Of a stretch of DNA of 64,000 nucleotides, positions 12,001 through 20,842 are shown piece after piece (positions within the stretch are counted from its first letter, which is position 1; each line of letters opens with the position of its first letter). The notes beneath the pieces were generated by a model. That model was not told where the DNA came from and did no database searches. It was given only the letters and a program-made list of their open reading frames with translations. The DNA comes from Acidobacteriaceae bacterium (GTDB lineage: Bacteria > Acidobacteriota > Terriglobia > Terriglobales > Acidobacteriaceae): assembly GCA_025462885.1 (NCBI GenBank), contig JAOAPN010000013.1, positions 546,621 to 610,620 on the forward strand, given 5' to 3'. The translations under genes were made by a program, and so were the position numbers.

Positions 12001-13193
12001 TGATGCTGGACGCTCTACCGTTGACTGCTACGGGCAAACTCGACCGCGACGCTTTACCGACCGCGAAGGATGCCGAACCCTTGCGTGAGTTTGGTAAGGA
12101 CGACGTTCCGAAAAATTTCACCGAAGTTCAGCTTATCCATATATGGGAACAACTGCTGGAAGTGTCTGACATCGGTGCGATGCAGAATTTTTTCGATATT
12201 GGTGGAAATTCACTACTCGCACTTCGGCTCTTTGCTCAAGTGCGAAAGGCTTTCAAAGTTGAGCTACCGCTCACAACATTGTTCGATGGAGCAAACGTCC
12301 GATCAATGGCGGAAGCAATCCTGAGGCGGAAAGACGGTGGATCGCCTTCCGAGGGATCGATCGTTGTACTTCAGCCTCGGGGTGATAGTCTTCCTCTCTT
12401 TTGTGTCCATCCGGCAGGCCGCTCAGTTCACGGTTATGTACATCTAGTGAGGAATCTCGGAGTTGGGCAGCCTGCGTATGGAGTCGAGGATCGGGGAGAG
12501 CTTGATCGACCAGTCGCGCAGATCGTCACTGAACACCTTGCTGCAATCCGCGCGATTCAACCCTCTGGCCCCTATAGCTTGCTCGGTTGGTCATTCGGCG
12601 GGCTTCTAGCGTATGAGATGGCTGTGCAACTTGAAGATGCGGGTGAGGCAATTGCTTTCCTGGGATTGATGGACACTATGGAGCCACAACTCTGGCACAG
12701 CTTGCCGCAACTCAGCGAACTGGACGTCGTTTTGGGTCTCGCCTCCGATGTCGCCGCACAGATGAATCGTCCTTTTTCGATAGATCGGCAACTGCTTGCG
12801 AATCTATCTTTCGCTGAGCAGTGCGAAAAGGCGGTGGACGTCCTGAAAATGCAGGGAGCTGTCCCCACTTACTTCACTGCGAAATGGTTAATGGACGGTT
12901 ATGAAACGATTAGGGCCCGCCATCGTAGCCAGGAAGGCTATCTCCCCGGACGATTCAAGAGCAAACTAACGCTATTTAGACCCAGCGAGATTCCCGGGGA
13001 ATCGGCCCAAATTTTTACTGGGTTCAGCGAGGACGAGCAGCGGACACTCTGCTGGTCACGCGTCGTAGATGGGACGATCGACGTTCAATCGATACCCGGC
13101 GGCCATGTGACGATGGGCGCCGAGCCACATGTTCGTATCCTTGCACAGAAGATACGGGAGGCGATCGCCGCGGCCCCCTCGTGCCCAAATTGA
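9060..13193 (+). CDS. Nonribosomal peptide synthetase, C-A-T-TE termination module
   Basis: C motif HHIVCDGWS, A motif YVIYTSGSTGRPKG, T motif MQNFFDIGGNSLLALR, C-terminal thioesterase motif GWSFGG. Confidence 0.97.
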   Translation: MSSRASSLNSSPDSLGPLQSGALDRPQSDAWIAQEVNETLGLSSTASYAQERLWFLERVGQGGVAYNILAPIHLRGRLDPVAFEEAFCEVVRRHDTLTTSFEERDGVLLQTIDPLHQVEFKFLNLESFDQIERDRIAKEKFAHIWKNPFDLTSAPLYRAQLLKLSQDEYWFLFCIHHIVCDGWSMGIIFQELWAFYNAYRDGLPSPLPDLPMRYIDFSRGQRKDAGSATEVAALAYWKEHLTGAPPQISLPTDFPRPGHSTLRGASVPVVLGHDALHKLQRFATQESVTLYMVVLAAFTVLLSRYAESDDIVVGTLAAGRTLPATQGLVGLFMNTLALRVDLSGDPSFCSLVGRVREVVLNGYEYQDLPFGRLIEEVRPERSLSHAALFQVLFQMAFVDGADSSQLARDLEVRAIPIESRDTAKFDLTLDLGVQPSGMNGALEYSPDLYKESTIRNMVTQFQRILEQVAEEPLKPISSLRLVGDDEWERVVHSWNQTARSYPIHRTIQDMFESQVDRTPDAPAVISHGEQTLRFADLDIRANQLAHYLQQSGVGPEVRVGICMDRVPDLLVSIFGVLKAGGAYVPLEPSHPSERRNYMLSDSDVSLLLTQTRYVEGSGLPNRVRPILLDSATASAEIAAQPTERPVSTVDSKNLCYVIYTSGSTGRPKGVAMHHAGVCNYIAWGIDAYAAGSGNGAPVFTSMAVDLTFTNLLPLFAGRSVMMFPEENPVEALAEVLRQKPDFSLIKITPTHLSLLTPLLEDAELSGATRSLIVGADFLRAETTLFWQDNENGTRLFNEYGPTETVVGCSAQFMETGRFRAGLVPVGGPISNIRFYVLDDQMEPVPIGMPGELYIGGIGVARGYLNRPGLTAEKFLPDAFGSTAGRLYKTGDRARWTEEGTLLVLGRLDNQLKVRGYRVELGEVDAVLRRHPDVIECLITARTNQLGDTHLIAYVVGRASEQAFRTHMRQHLPEYMQPQNFVMLDALPLTATGKLDRDALPTAKDAEPLREFGKDDVPKNFTEVQLIHIWEQLLEVSDIGAMQNFFDIGGNSLLALRLFAQVRKAFKVELPLTTLFDGANVRSMAEAILRRKDGGSPSEGSIVVLQPRGDSLPLFCVHPAGRSVHGYVHLVRNLGVGQPAYGVEDRGELDRPVAQIVTEHLAAIRAIQPSGPYSLLGWSFGGLLAYEMAVQLEDAGEAIAFLGLMDTMEPQLWHSLPQLSELDVVLGLASDVAAQMNRPFSIDRQLLANLSFAEQCEKAVDVLKMQGAVPTYFTAKWLMDGYETIRARHRSQEGYLPGRFKSKLTLFRPSEIPGESAQIFTGFSEDEQRTLCWSRVVDGTIDVQSIPGGHVTMGAEPHVRILAQKIREAIAAAPSCPN

Positions 13194-15085
13194 TACATCC
13201 GCAGTACACCTACCTCACTCATCTACCAATGGCCAGAGAGAGATCGAATTCGCTGATGAACGCTATTGCTCTCATCCTCCTTCTTTGGAGGACTTCGCGA
13301 TGGTGGTTCTTGGTTTTCGGATTGATTGTCGCTATCCATGGCTTGGCACCCACGGCATTGAACATCGCGAGTGGAGTTCTGATTCGTTCTATAGAGAATT
13401 CTGTCAAATACGGCACGTTGAACGAGCGCAGTGAAGGGACAATCCTCGCATTTGCGGGGTTTCTGATTGCGGCTGCAGCGTCGGCGATCGCCGGGAATCT
13501 TATGCAGCCGCTGACACACGCACTTAGCAGCCGTCTCTGGTTAGATGTCCAGCAATCCTGTGCGGTCGTTTCGCTTCGGGCTAATGGTCAATGTGGATCA
13601 GAAGCCACGCGACACGTTCAGGATATTCATCTAGTCCAAGAAGCGGAACAGTCAGGGATCGTGAGAAGGGCACCAATGGTACTCGCGGCCGTTGTCGGAT
13701 TCCGAATGGTAGGAGCTGGCGCTCTTGTTCTCCTCTTTGGCTTTCGTTGGTGGGTTCCTTTTTTGCTTCTCATCCCTTGGCATCTGAGCAACAAGGTATT
13801 CTTGAAAGCCCTTCGCCGTGGAGTGGACGTCGACACTTCAGACGATTCCCACGAGCAGCGGCGGGCGGAGTATCTAAGGTCATTGGTGCTGGGAATCCCG
13901 GCAGCAAAGGAGATCAAGGTCTTTGGTTTGGGAGCGTGGTTGACCGCCAAGTACGCTGAAGATTGGCTTCGCGCCCTCGGTCTGATGTGGAGACACCGCA
14001 AGAGCGGATGGGGAGCTCCAATCGCAACAAGTTCCATCATCATCTCTCATGCCATCGTCCTCGGAACTCTGACCTCAGCGACTCTCTCAGGCGAAATCGA
14101 TCCCGCCAAGTTGATTGTTTTCGTGCAGGCAGTCATCTCGAGCTGTGCACTGGGATTGGTTGGGGAATCGCAATGGTGGCTGACCCAGGCCAATATGTTT
14201 GCGGAACGTGCAAATCGGCTGAACAAAACCGCGAAGGCGCTTGAAGAAACTCTAGGCCGAGACGGACAGCAGGCTGGAAATTCAGTGAGCGGCGCACTAT
14301 CCATCCAATTCAGCGATGTTGATTTCTCATATTTCGGGCAGACTTCACCAGTGCTAAAAGGCCTTAGCCTCACCGTTCCCCCAGGTCAGATAATAGCGAT
14401 CGTCGGAGAAAACGGTGCAGGCAAGAGCACGCTTATAAAACTCTTGTGTGGGCTCTGCGAACCGCAATCTGGGTCGATCTTCGTGGGCGGGCGACCGCCG
14501 CAAGAAGCAAGCGGTCATATTGGCATGATTTTCCAAGACTTCGTTCGCTATAAGCTCTCTCTTCGGGACAACGTGGTGCTTGGATGCAGAGGAGCTGGCG
14601 GTGACCGTATTCCTTTGGAAGAAGTCGCGAAAGATGCTGGTTGCGAGGATCTACTCAGAAAGTTGCCGAAGGGTTGGGACACAATTCTCTCAGCCGAATT
14701 CCGGGGTGGTGTGGACCTGTCCGGCGGAGAGTGGCAAAAGGTAGCGCTGGCACGGGCGGTTGCGTCAGTGCGTGCAGGCGCTGGGCTGCTGATTCTTGAT
14801 GAGCCGACTGCCAATCTGGACATCCGATCCGAGACCGAACTGTTCAACCGGTTCCTAGACTTCACTGCGGGTGTCACTACCATTCTCGTCTCCCATCGGC
14901 TATCGAGCGTAAGACGGGCGCATCGAATTATCGTTCTCGGGAATGGGTGCGTTCTCGAGGACGGCACTCACGATGCCCTGCTTGCCATGGGCGGTCGCTA
15001 TGCTCGCATGTTTCGGATGCAGGCAGCGCGTTTCACAGAAGCAGAAGGAGATACTGCAGAGGCAGAGGAAGCACAGGCCCTATGA
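13181..15085 (+). CDS. ABC transporter, fused TM + ATP-binding (peptide exporter type); GTG start overlaps the NRPS stop, ATG alternatives at 13229 and 13256
   Basis: N-terminal TM helices, Walker A GENGAGKST, signature LSGGEWQKVALARA, Walker B LLILDEPTANLD. Confidence 0.93.
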   Translation: MPKLIHPQYTYLTHLPMARERSNSLMNAIALILLLWRTSRWWFLVFGLIVAIHGLAPTALNIASGVLIRSIENSVKYGTLNERSEGTILAFAGFLIAAAASAIAGNLMQPLTHALSSRLWLDVQQSCAVVSLRANGQCGSEATRHVQDIHLVQEAEQSGIVRRAPMVLAAVVGFRMVGAGALVLLFGFRWWVPFLLLIPWHLSNKVFLKALRRGVDVDTSDDSHEQRRAEYLRSLVLGIPAAKEIKVFGLGAWLTAKYAEDWLRALGLMWRHRKSGWGAPIATSSIIISHAIVLGTLTSATLSGEIDPAKLIVFVQAVISSCALGLVGESQWWLTQANMFAERANRLNKTAKALEETLGRDGQQAGNSVSGALSIQFSDVDFSYFGQTSPVLKGLSLTVPPGQIIAIVGENGAGKSTLIKLLCGLCEPQSGSIFVGGRPPQEASGHIGMIFQDFVRYKLSLRDNVVLGCRGAGGDRIPLEEVAKDAGCEDLLRKLPKGWDTILSAEFRGGVDLSGGEWQKVALARAVASVRAGAGLLILDEPTANLDIRSETELFNRFLDFTAGVTTILVSHRLSSVRRAHRIIVLGNGCVLEDGTHDALLAMGGRYARMFRMQAARFTEAEGDTAEAEEAQAL

Positions 15086-16890
15086 AGCAACGCTTTCGCG
15101 CTGTGAAGTTTCTTCTGGAGACCGGCTGGCGAGTCGACAGATGGCGAACTCTCGGATTGTCTCTCGAGATTCTGGCGTTTATCCGCGCACCTCTATTTGC
15201 ATGGTACCTAAGAATGATGGCGAACGGAGCGTTGCGCCACGATCGAGGGGCACTGATCGAAGGTGCTGTTGGTATCACATTTGCCGCCGTTGCGGGCTTC
15301 GCAGGGCTGTGGTTCGGTAGCCAAATGCGAATCCGGCTGACCGAAGAAGTCGGCTTCGCATTGAATAGGGAAATCGCCTATCTTGTATCCACGGTTCCGG
15401 GATTGGAAGTCCAGGAAAGACCAGAATTCCAAGATCAACTCGAACTCCTGAATCAGGGCCATGGCATATTGGGCGGTTCGCTAAGCACGCTCTTGAATAC
15501 GGCAAGAGTTATTCTTTACGGCATCGGTACGGTTGCAGCTCTGGGGCTCTCGTCCCCAATGATGCTCCTGATCATTCCATTCGCGCTTCCGACGTTCGCC
15601 ATATCGACTCTGCAACAACGCTGGACGGAAAGGGCGAGGGAAGCATCGGCGGAACCGCTCCGACGGGCTCGTCATCTTCTCTCGCTGGCAACTAACGCGA
15701 AGTCGAACCTGGAACTAAAGCTATTTGGATTGCAGCGAGAGATCATTGCCCGTTTTTCTAGAGACTGGACGAGTGGGAGCCAAATCATTCTGACCGCGCG
15801 ACGAAGAATCGCCCTCCTGGCGATAGGAGGCGATCTATTCTTCCTCGTCGGCTTTGTCTCTATCATCATGTTGATGATTTCGCGGGCCCAGCATCATCTT
15901 GCGTCGGTCGGCGATGTTGTACTAGGCGTGTTTCTCGTGCAAGAGATACGAAGCGCAGTCGTTGAGCCGGCTCGAAGTGCGGCGTCCGTGGGAGAGACAT
16001 TGAATGTTGTGAGCAGAATCCTGTGGTTAAAAGAATTTACGGAGCGTGCAATAGCTATCGGTAAGGGTGCACAACCAGCGCCGAACAGGATCAATCATGG
16101 AATCGTGTTTGACAATGTCTCGTTTCAATATCCTGGAACAGATCGCTGGGGTCTTCGAAATGTGTCCTTCAGCATAAATCCGGGCGGCATTGTCGCGATA
16201 CTTGGCGAAAACGGTGCCGGGAAAACGACTTTGGTCAAACTCTTATGTCGAATGTACGAACCGGCAGACGGGCGCATTCTGATCGACAATATCGACCTCA
16301 ATGATATTGAAATCGACTCGTGGAGAAGTAAGCTTTCGGGAGCTTTCCAGGATTTCGCCCGCTTTGAATTCACTGCCAATCAGTCTGTAGGCCTAGGAGA
16401 CCTCTCTCAGTTGGATAACGGCGAGAAGATTTGTTCTGCTATGGACCGTTCCGGCAATCCTGATCTGCTCAAGATACTTCCGTCAGGAGGGGCCACTCAG
16501 TTGGGGGCAAATTGGAAGGACGGAGTTGACCTATCTACTGGGCAGTGGCAGAGCATCGCCCTTGGAAGAGCTTTTATGCGGGACACGCCTCTTATGCAAT
16601 TCTTCGACGAACCGGCGTCAAGCCTTGATCCCGTAGCAGAGCATGAATTGTACGCACGGTATACCAACGAGCACCGACGGCTTCGCCACAACGGGGGCGT
16701 CACTTTAATGATTTCACATCGATTCTCGACCGTTACCGCGGCTGACCTCATAGTTATGATCCGCGATGGCTCGATTGTGGAAACAGGAAGCCACGATGAG
16801 TTGATGTGTGCTAACGGCCTCTACGCAGAGCTTTATCGCATGCAGGCGCAGCAGTACACCTCAGGATGGCGGTTCGCTCCAGCCAAGTAA
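15082..16890 (+). CDS. ABC transporter, fused TM + ATP-binding
   Basis: ATG overlaps the previous stop (ATGA). Walker A GENGAGKTT, signature LSTGQWQSIALGRA, Walker B MQFFDEPASSLD. The ORF-track start at 14947 is upstream of the likely true start. Confidence 0.93.
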   Translation: MKQRFRAVKFLLETGWRVDRWRTLGLSLEILAFIRAPLFAWYLRMMANGALRHDRGALIEGAVGITFAAVAGFAGLWFGSQMRIRLTEEVGFALNREIAYLVSTVPGLEVQERPEFQDQLELLNQGHGILGGSLSTLLNTARVILYGIGTVAALGLSSPMMLLIIPFALPTFAISTLQQRWTERAREASAEPLRRARHLLSLATNAKSNLELKLFGLQREIIARFSRDWTSGSQIILTARRRIALLAIGGDLFFLVGFVSIIMLMISRAQHHLASVGDVVLGVFLVQEIRSAVVEPARSAASVGETLNVVSRILWLKEFTERAIAIGKGAQPAPNRINHGIVFDNVSFQYPGTDRWGLRNVSFSINPGGIVAILGENGAGKTTLVKLLCRMYEPADGRILIDNIDLNDIEIDSWRSKLSGAFQDFARFEFTANQSVGLGDLSQLDNGEKICSAMDRSGNPDLLKILPSGGATQLGANWKDGVDLSTGQWQSIALGRAFMRDTPLMQFFDEPASSLDPVAEHELYARYTNEHRRLRHNGGVTLMISHRFSTVTAADLIVMIRDGSIVETGSHDELMCANGLYAELYRMQAQQYTSGWRFAPAK

Positions 16891-16913
16891 GTTCGGATTC
16901 CTATGGTCGCTTT

Positions 16914-17699
16914 ATGATCAAGGTCGGCCTCTCTTCAAATCCTTCCCCTTGGTGCGTCGTTCAGTTGCCGCGACCGGAAGCCCGGCTTCGCCTATTCGCT
17001 TTTCCGTATGCCGGTGCCGGGGCATCGATCTATAGCTCCTGGGGAAAATATCTTAGTGACGACGTTGAGTGCTACGCGATCCAAATGCCCGGCCGAGAAG
17101 GTCGGCTAAGCGAACCCCCAATCGCCTCATGGGACATCTTAATTCCTCAGCTGGCTTCCTCACTCTTGCATCTGTTCGATCGGCCTTTTGCCTTCTTTGG
17201 TCACAGCCTCGGAGCGGCAATCGCCTTCGAACTGTCCAGGTACCTCCAACGTTCGCGACTTCCCGAACCTGTTCATCTGTGTGTATCAGGCCGCCGAGCT
17301 CCGCAGTTCATTCGAGAGAGCCCTCCTACGTATGACCTACCTACAAAAGATTTCAGCCGCGAGCTGGCACGATGGGGCACACCGAAGGAGGTACTGGACG
17401 AACCGGAGCTGCTGGACGTGTTTCTTCCGCTCCTCCGAGCAGATTTCTGTCTTTCCGAGAGCCACGGTTACACGGATGGAAGCCCCCTTAACTGCCCCAT
17501 ATCTGCTTATGGGGGAGCGCTCGATGAACACATCAGGTCAAATCATCTTCAAGGTTGGAGTTTGCACACCGCCAACAGTTTTCGAAGTGTCCTTTTCCCC
17601 GGCGGTCACTTCTTCTTGAACGAGAATCGCTCGCTCGTCATTTCGGATCTCAACCAGGAGCTCAAATCCGTGAACGATCCTCGCTCACTCCTTCGCTAG
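16914..17699 (+). CDS. Type II thioesterase (alpha/beta hydrolase, GrsT-like)
   Basis: LFAFPYAGAGASIYSSW, MPGREGR, FFGHSLGAAIAFELSR, C-terminal GGHFFL; placed directly after NRPS and exporters. Confidence 0.92.
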   Translation: MIKVGLSSNPSPWCVVQLPRPEARLRLFAFPYAGAGASIYSSWGKYLSDDVECYAIQMPGREGRLSEPPIASWDILIPQLASSLLHLFDRPFAFFGHSLGAAIAFELSRYLQRSRLPEPVHLCVSGRRAPQFIRESPPTYDLPTKDFSRELARWGTPKEVLDEPELLDVFLPLLRADFCLSESHGYTDGSPLNCPISAYGGALDEHIRSNHLQGWSLHTANSFRSVLFPGGHFFLNENRSLVISDLNQELKSVNDPRSLLR

Positions 17700-17756
17700 A
17701 AGCTAATTCTGCAGCAACTCTCTATATTGGGCCGTCTAAAAAGCCCGGAGGATCAT

Positions 17757-19367
17757 ATGTCTGATTCAACCGTTTACCTTAGCGCAAATGTTCAGGTTGA
17801 GCCCCTATGCGATCAATGGTATGCGTGGCCGCATCTCATCCCTCCAGCGACAGCGGCCCGAAATCTCACAGAGCGCCATCTACGCCTTATGGATTCATAT
17901 ATAAGTGCTCCCGCAGTTCATGCGAATGCAGTAAAGAATCCGAAGATGCTCGGCGGCCCCTTCATCGACTATGACGGGAAACGAGTCGATGAAGTTAAGG
18001 AACTCCATGATAAAACGAAGAGGCGGCGAGCAGACCTGATAGTACTCTCAGGCGCACTCAATGAGCTTAATGCCTTACTCATGAGTAAGGCGACAGGATT
18101 CTCCCTTCAGTCTCTTTACTGCGAGATACCAGCTTGTCTCCGTGGATACGTGGAACTATCGTACGATCTGAATAGTCAGCCCGCATACCGCCTTATCGAA
18201 CCTCTTCTCTATCGGAGTCCGTATTACGACAGGCATGGCCAGAGCATCATGCTGCGCACAATAACCCAGGATGATCGACCATTCGTGTTGAGTACACCGC
18301 GCTTGGGCGATGACAACTCCCTTGAACTAAGCATTCCGTTTTCGGACGATCGGCTAGATTGGCTCTTTGCGTTGAAAAGGAAACCTGCGGCTTTGTCGGA
18401 GATCCTTGAAAAGCTCAACGTCCCTTTAGGCAAGGAACAACTCTTCCGCTCATTCGTCACGTCGGAGACGCCTCAACCATATCAGTCGTATGACGGACCG
18501 GGAATCAGATGGAGGTATTTTGGGCACGCTTGCATCCTGATAGAAACACGAGGAGTGAGTATCCTCTTTGACCCTGTGCTCAGTTACACCTACGACTCAA
18601 CGATCTCTCGTTACACGTACGCTGACCTTCCCGATACCATCGACTATGTGTTCATCACGCATAATCATCAAGATCATATATTGATGGAGACGCTCCTTCA
18701 GATCCGACATAAGGTCAAAACGATCGTTGTTCCGCGAAATTCATACGGTCACCTACAGGATCCGTCATTGAAATTGATCTTTGAGGCCATCGGCTTTACC
18801 AACGTTCGTGAGCTAGGTGAGTGTGAGATGCTTCAGCTGAACGAAAACAGTGTCGCCATGGGGGTGCCGTTTTTCGGAGAGCATGCAGATCTCGAAATAG
18901 GCACTAAATTGGCTTATCTCCTTAGAATTGATGAGTGCTCTCTTCTTTTTGCTGCTGACTCCTGCAACATAGAGCCACAGATGTATCGACATATTCAAGA
19001 AGCGGTCGGGAATGTCGACGTGTTATTCATCGGAATGGAGTGTGACGGCGCACCGCTCAGTTGGCTCTATGGCGCGCTGCTACCGAGAAATCTTGAACGC
19101 TCGATGGATCAATCTCGGCGACTCTCTGGCTCTAACTATGAGCAAGCGATCGACATCGTGGAGACGTTCGATGCAAAGAATGTGTATGTCTATGCCATGG
19201 GACAGGAGCCATGGCTTAACTACATAATGAGTGTCAAATACACAGCGGAATCGAGGCCGATTGTCGAATCCACCCGGCTAATCGATGAGTGTCGTTCGCG
19301 AGGTATCTATGCCGAGCGACTGTTTGGCGAGAAGGAAATTCTGATCCCCACCGTCTGCACCGCCTGA
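17757..19367 (+). CDS. Two-part MBL-fold protein, candidate CmlA-like diiron oxygenase/hydroxylase acting on carrier-bound substrate
   Basis: About 260-aa N-terminal region, then MBL fold with THNHQDH, FAADSCN and GMECDGAPLSWLYG...YVYAMGQEPWLNYIMS. Shine-Dalgarno GGAG just upstream of ATG 17757. Confidence 0.7.
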   Translation: MSDSTVYLSANVQVEPLCDQWYAWPHLIPPATAARNLTERHLRLMDSYISAPAVHANAVKNPKMLGGPFIDYDGKRVDEVKELHDKTKRRRADLIVLSGALNELNALLMSKATGFSLQSLYCEIPACLRGYVELSYDLNSQPAYRLIEPLLYRSPYYDRHGQSIMLRTITQDDRPFVLSTPRLGDDNSLELSIPFSDDRLDWLFALKRKPAALSEILEKLNVPLGKEQLFRSFVTSETPQPYQSYDGPGIRWRYFGHACILIETRGVSILFDPVLSYTYDSTISRYTYADLPDTIDYVFITHNHQDHILMETLLQIRHKVKTIVVPRNSYGHLQDPSLKLIFEAIGFTNVRELGECEMLQLNENSVAMGVPFFGEHADLEIGTKLAYLLRIDECSLLFAADSCNIEPQMYRHIQEAVGNVDVLFIGMECDGAPLSWLYGALLPRNLERSMDQSRRLSGSNYEQAIDIVETFDAKNVYVYAMGQEPWLNYIMSVKYTAESRPIVESTRLIDECRSRGIYAERLFGEKEILIPTVCTA

Positions 19368-19378
19368 TTCGTCCAGTC

Positions 19379-20842
19379 ATGCCAACGCTATTCAAGGATA
19401 AGTGCGGCGTATTCGGGATTTGCGGCCATCCGGACTCGCTGAGTGTGACGCGCACTGGTCTAAGCGCCCTCCAACATCGCGGCCATGATAGCGCGGGTGT
19501 CGCTTTCATAGCTGGCGAGGATGTAAAACGCATCGTTGTGCCTGGTTGTGTGAATAACCTACCGGGAGGGTTAGCGGATATTCGGACAACCATGGCGATC
19601 GGCCACGTACGTTACGCCACATGCGGCAGCGCTGACATGAAGAACGCACAGCCCTTGCGACTCCAAGGAAGAACTGGAGGACTCGCGCTCGCACACAATG
19701 GTCATATCGTTAACCATCGCGCGCTGAGGCTCCACTTGCGTGATGACGATGCACTCCATTCTATGAGTGATAGTGCAGTGTTAGCCGAGAACTTGGCAAT
19801 GAATTTCGATGACGATCTAGCCGCCGCGCTAGAACGAACTCTCCAAACAGTTGGCCCCGCGTATTCACTCCTCGCGATGTCGAGAAATGCTATAAGTGCT
19901 GCGCGCGACCCTTTCGGCGTGCGCCCGCTCAGTATGGGCATGCTAAGCGGCGCAATGTGTTTCGCTTCGGAGACATCTGCCCTGGATGCCGTTGGCGCGA
20001 CCTATATCAGAGATGTCCGCCCAGGAGAGATAGTCACCATCAATCAGATGGGTCAACTCGCAACCAGAAGTCTGGACCAGCGGCGAACGGCCCATTGCAT
20101 ATTCGAACTAATTTACTTTGCTCGGCCGGACAGCATTATCTCCGGAAATCTAGTGGCTGCATTCAGGCAGCGACTTGGAGAACGTTTGGCGGTAGAAGCT
20201 CCCGCAAAGGATGCCGACGTCATTGTCCCGGTGCCTGAGTCGGGAGTCCACGCGGCGCGGGGGTTTTCGCGAGTGAGTAAGCTAATCATTTCTGACGGTC
20301 TTCAACGCAATGAGGGGGTTCCTAGAAGCTTTCTTGAGCCAACTCCGCTGGCGAGGGAAGATGCCGTGGCTAAGAAGATGAAGCCCGTTACGTATCTGCT
20401 CGAAGGGAAACGCATCGTTCTGATTGATGACTCACTTGTGCGCGGAACAACATGCAAACAACTGATCGCCCTATTACGGCAGTCGAGAGTAAAGGAGATC
20501 CACGTTCGCATAAGCAGTCCACCTGTTCTGGCACCATGTCACTTTGGCATTGACACTCCAGAAGAGGCGGAACTGTTTGCGGCCGGCAGAGATGTTCCTG
20601 CGATGGCGCAGGCATTGGGAGCAGACTCGCTTGGATTCCTGTCAACCAATGGTCTGCTCGACTCCGCATCGCCGGCACCGGGCTTCTGTATGGGGTGCTT
20701 TACAGGCGACTACCCCGTTCCTCCGGCGAGTGCAACTGACGCCCACACAGGGAAGCTAGTCAACATAGCGAAGGATTCTCACGCCTTGCCCGGCCACACT
20801 AGTACAGGCACCTTGAGCGTACGTCCTCATGACATTCTCTGA
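19379..20842 (+). CDS. Amidophosphoribosyltransferase (PurF-like, class II GATase + PRTase)
   Basis: MPTLFKDKCGVFGI (nucleophile Cys after short propeptide), LQHRGHDSAG, HVRYATCGSA, DPFGVRPL, PRPP motif IVLIDDSLVRGTT. Confidence 0.93.
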   Translation: MPTLFKDKCGVFGICGHPDSLSVTRTGLSALQHRGHDSAGVAFIAGEDVKRIVVPGCVNNLPGGLADIRTTMAIGHVRYATCGSADMKNAQPLRLQGRTGGLALAHNGHIVNHRALRLHLRDDDALHSMSDSAVLAENLAMNFDDDLAAALERTLQTVGPAYSLLAMSRNAISAARDPFGVRPLSMGMLSGAMCFASETSALDAVGATYIRDVRPGEIVTINQMGQLATRSLDQRRTAHCIFELIYFARPDSIISGNLVAAFRQRLGERLAVEAPAKDADVIVPVPESGVHAARGFSRVSKLIISDGLQRNEGVPRSFLEPTPLAREDAVAKKMKPVTYLLEGKRIVLIDDSLVRGTTCKQLIALLRQSRVKEIHVRISSPPVLAPCHFGIDTPEEAELFAAGRDVPAMAQALGADSLGFLSTNGLLDSASPAPGFCMGCFTGDYPVPPASATDAHTGKLVNIAKDSHALPGHTSTGTLSVRPHDIL

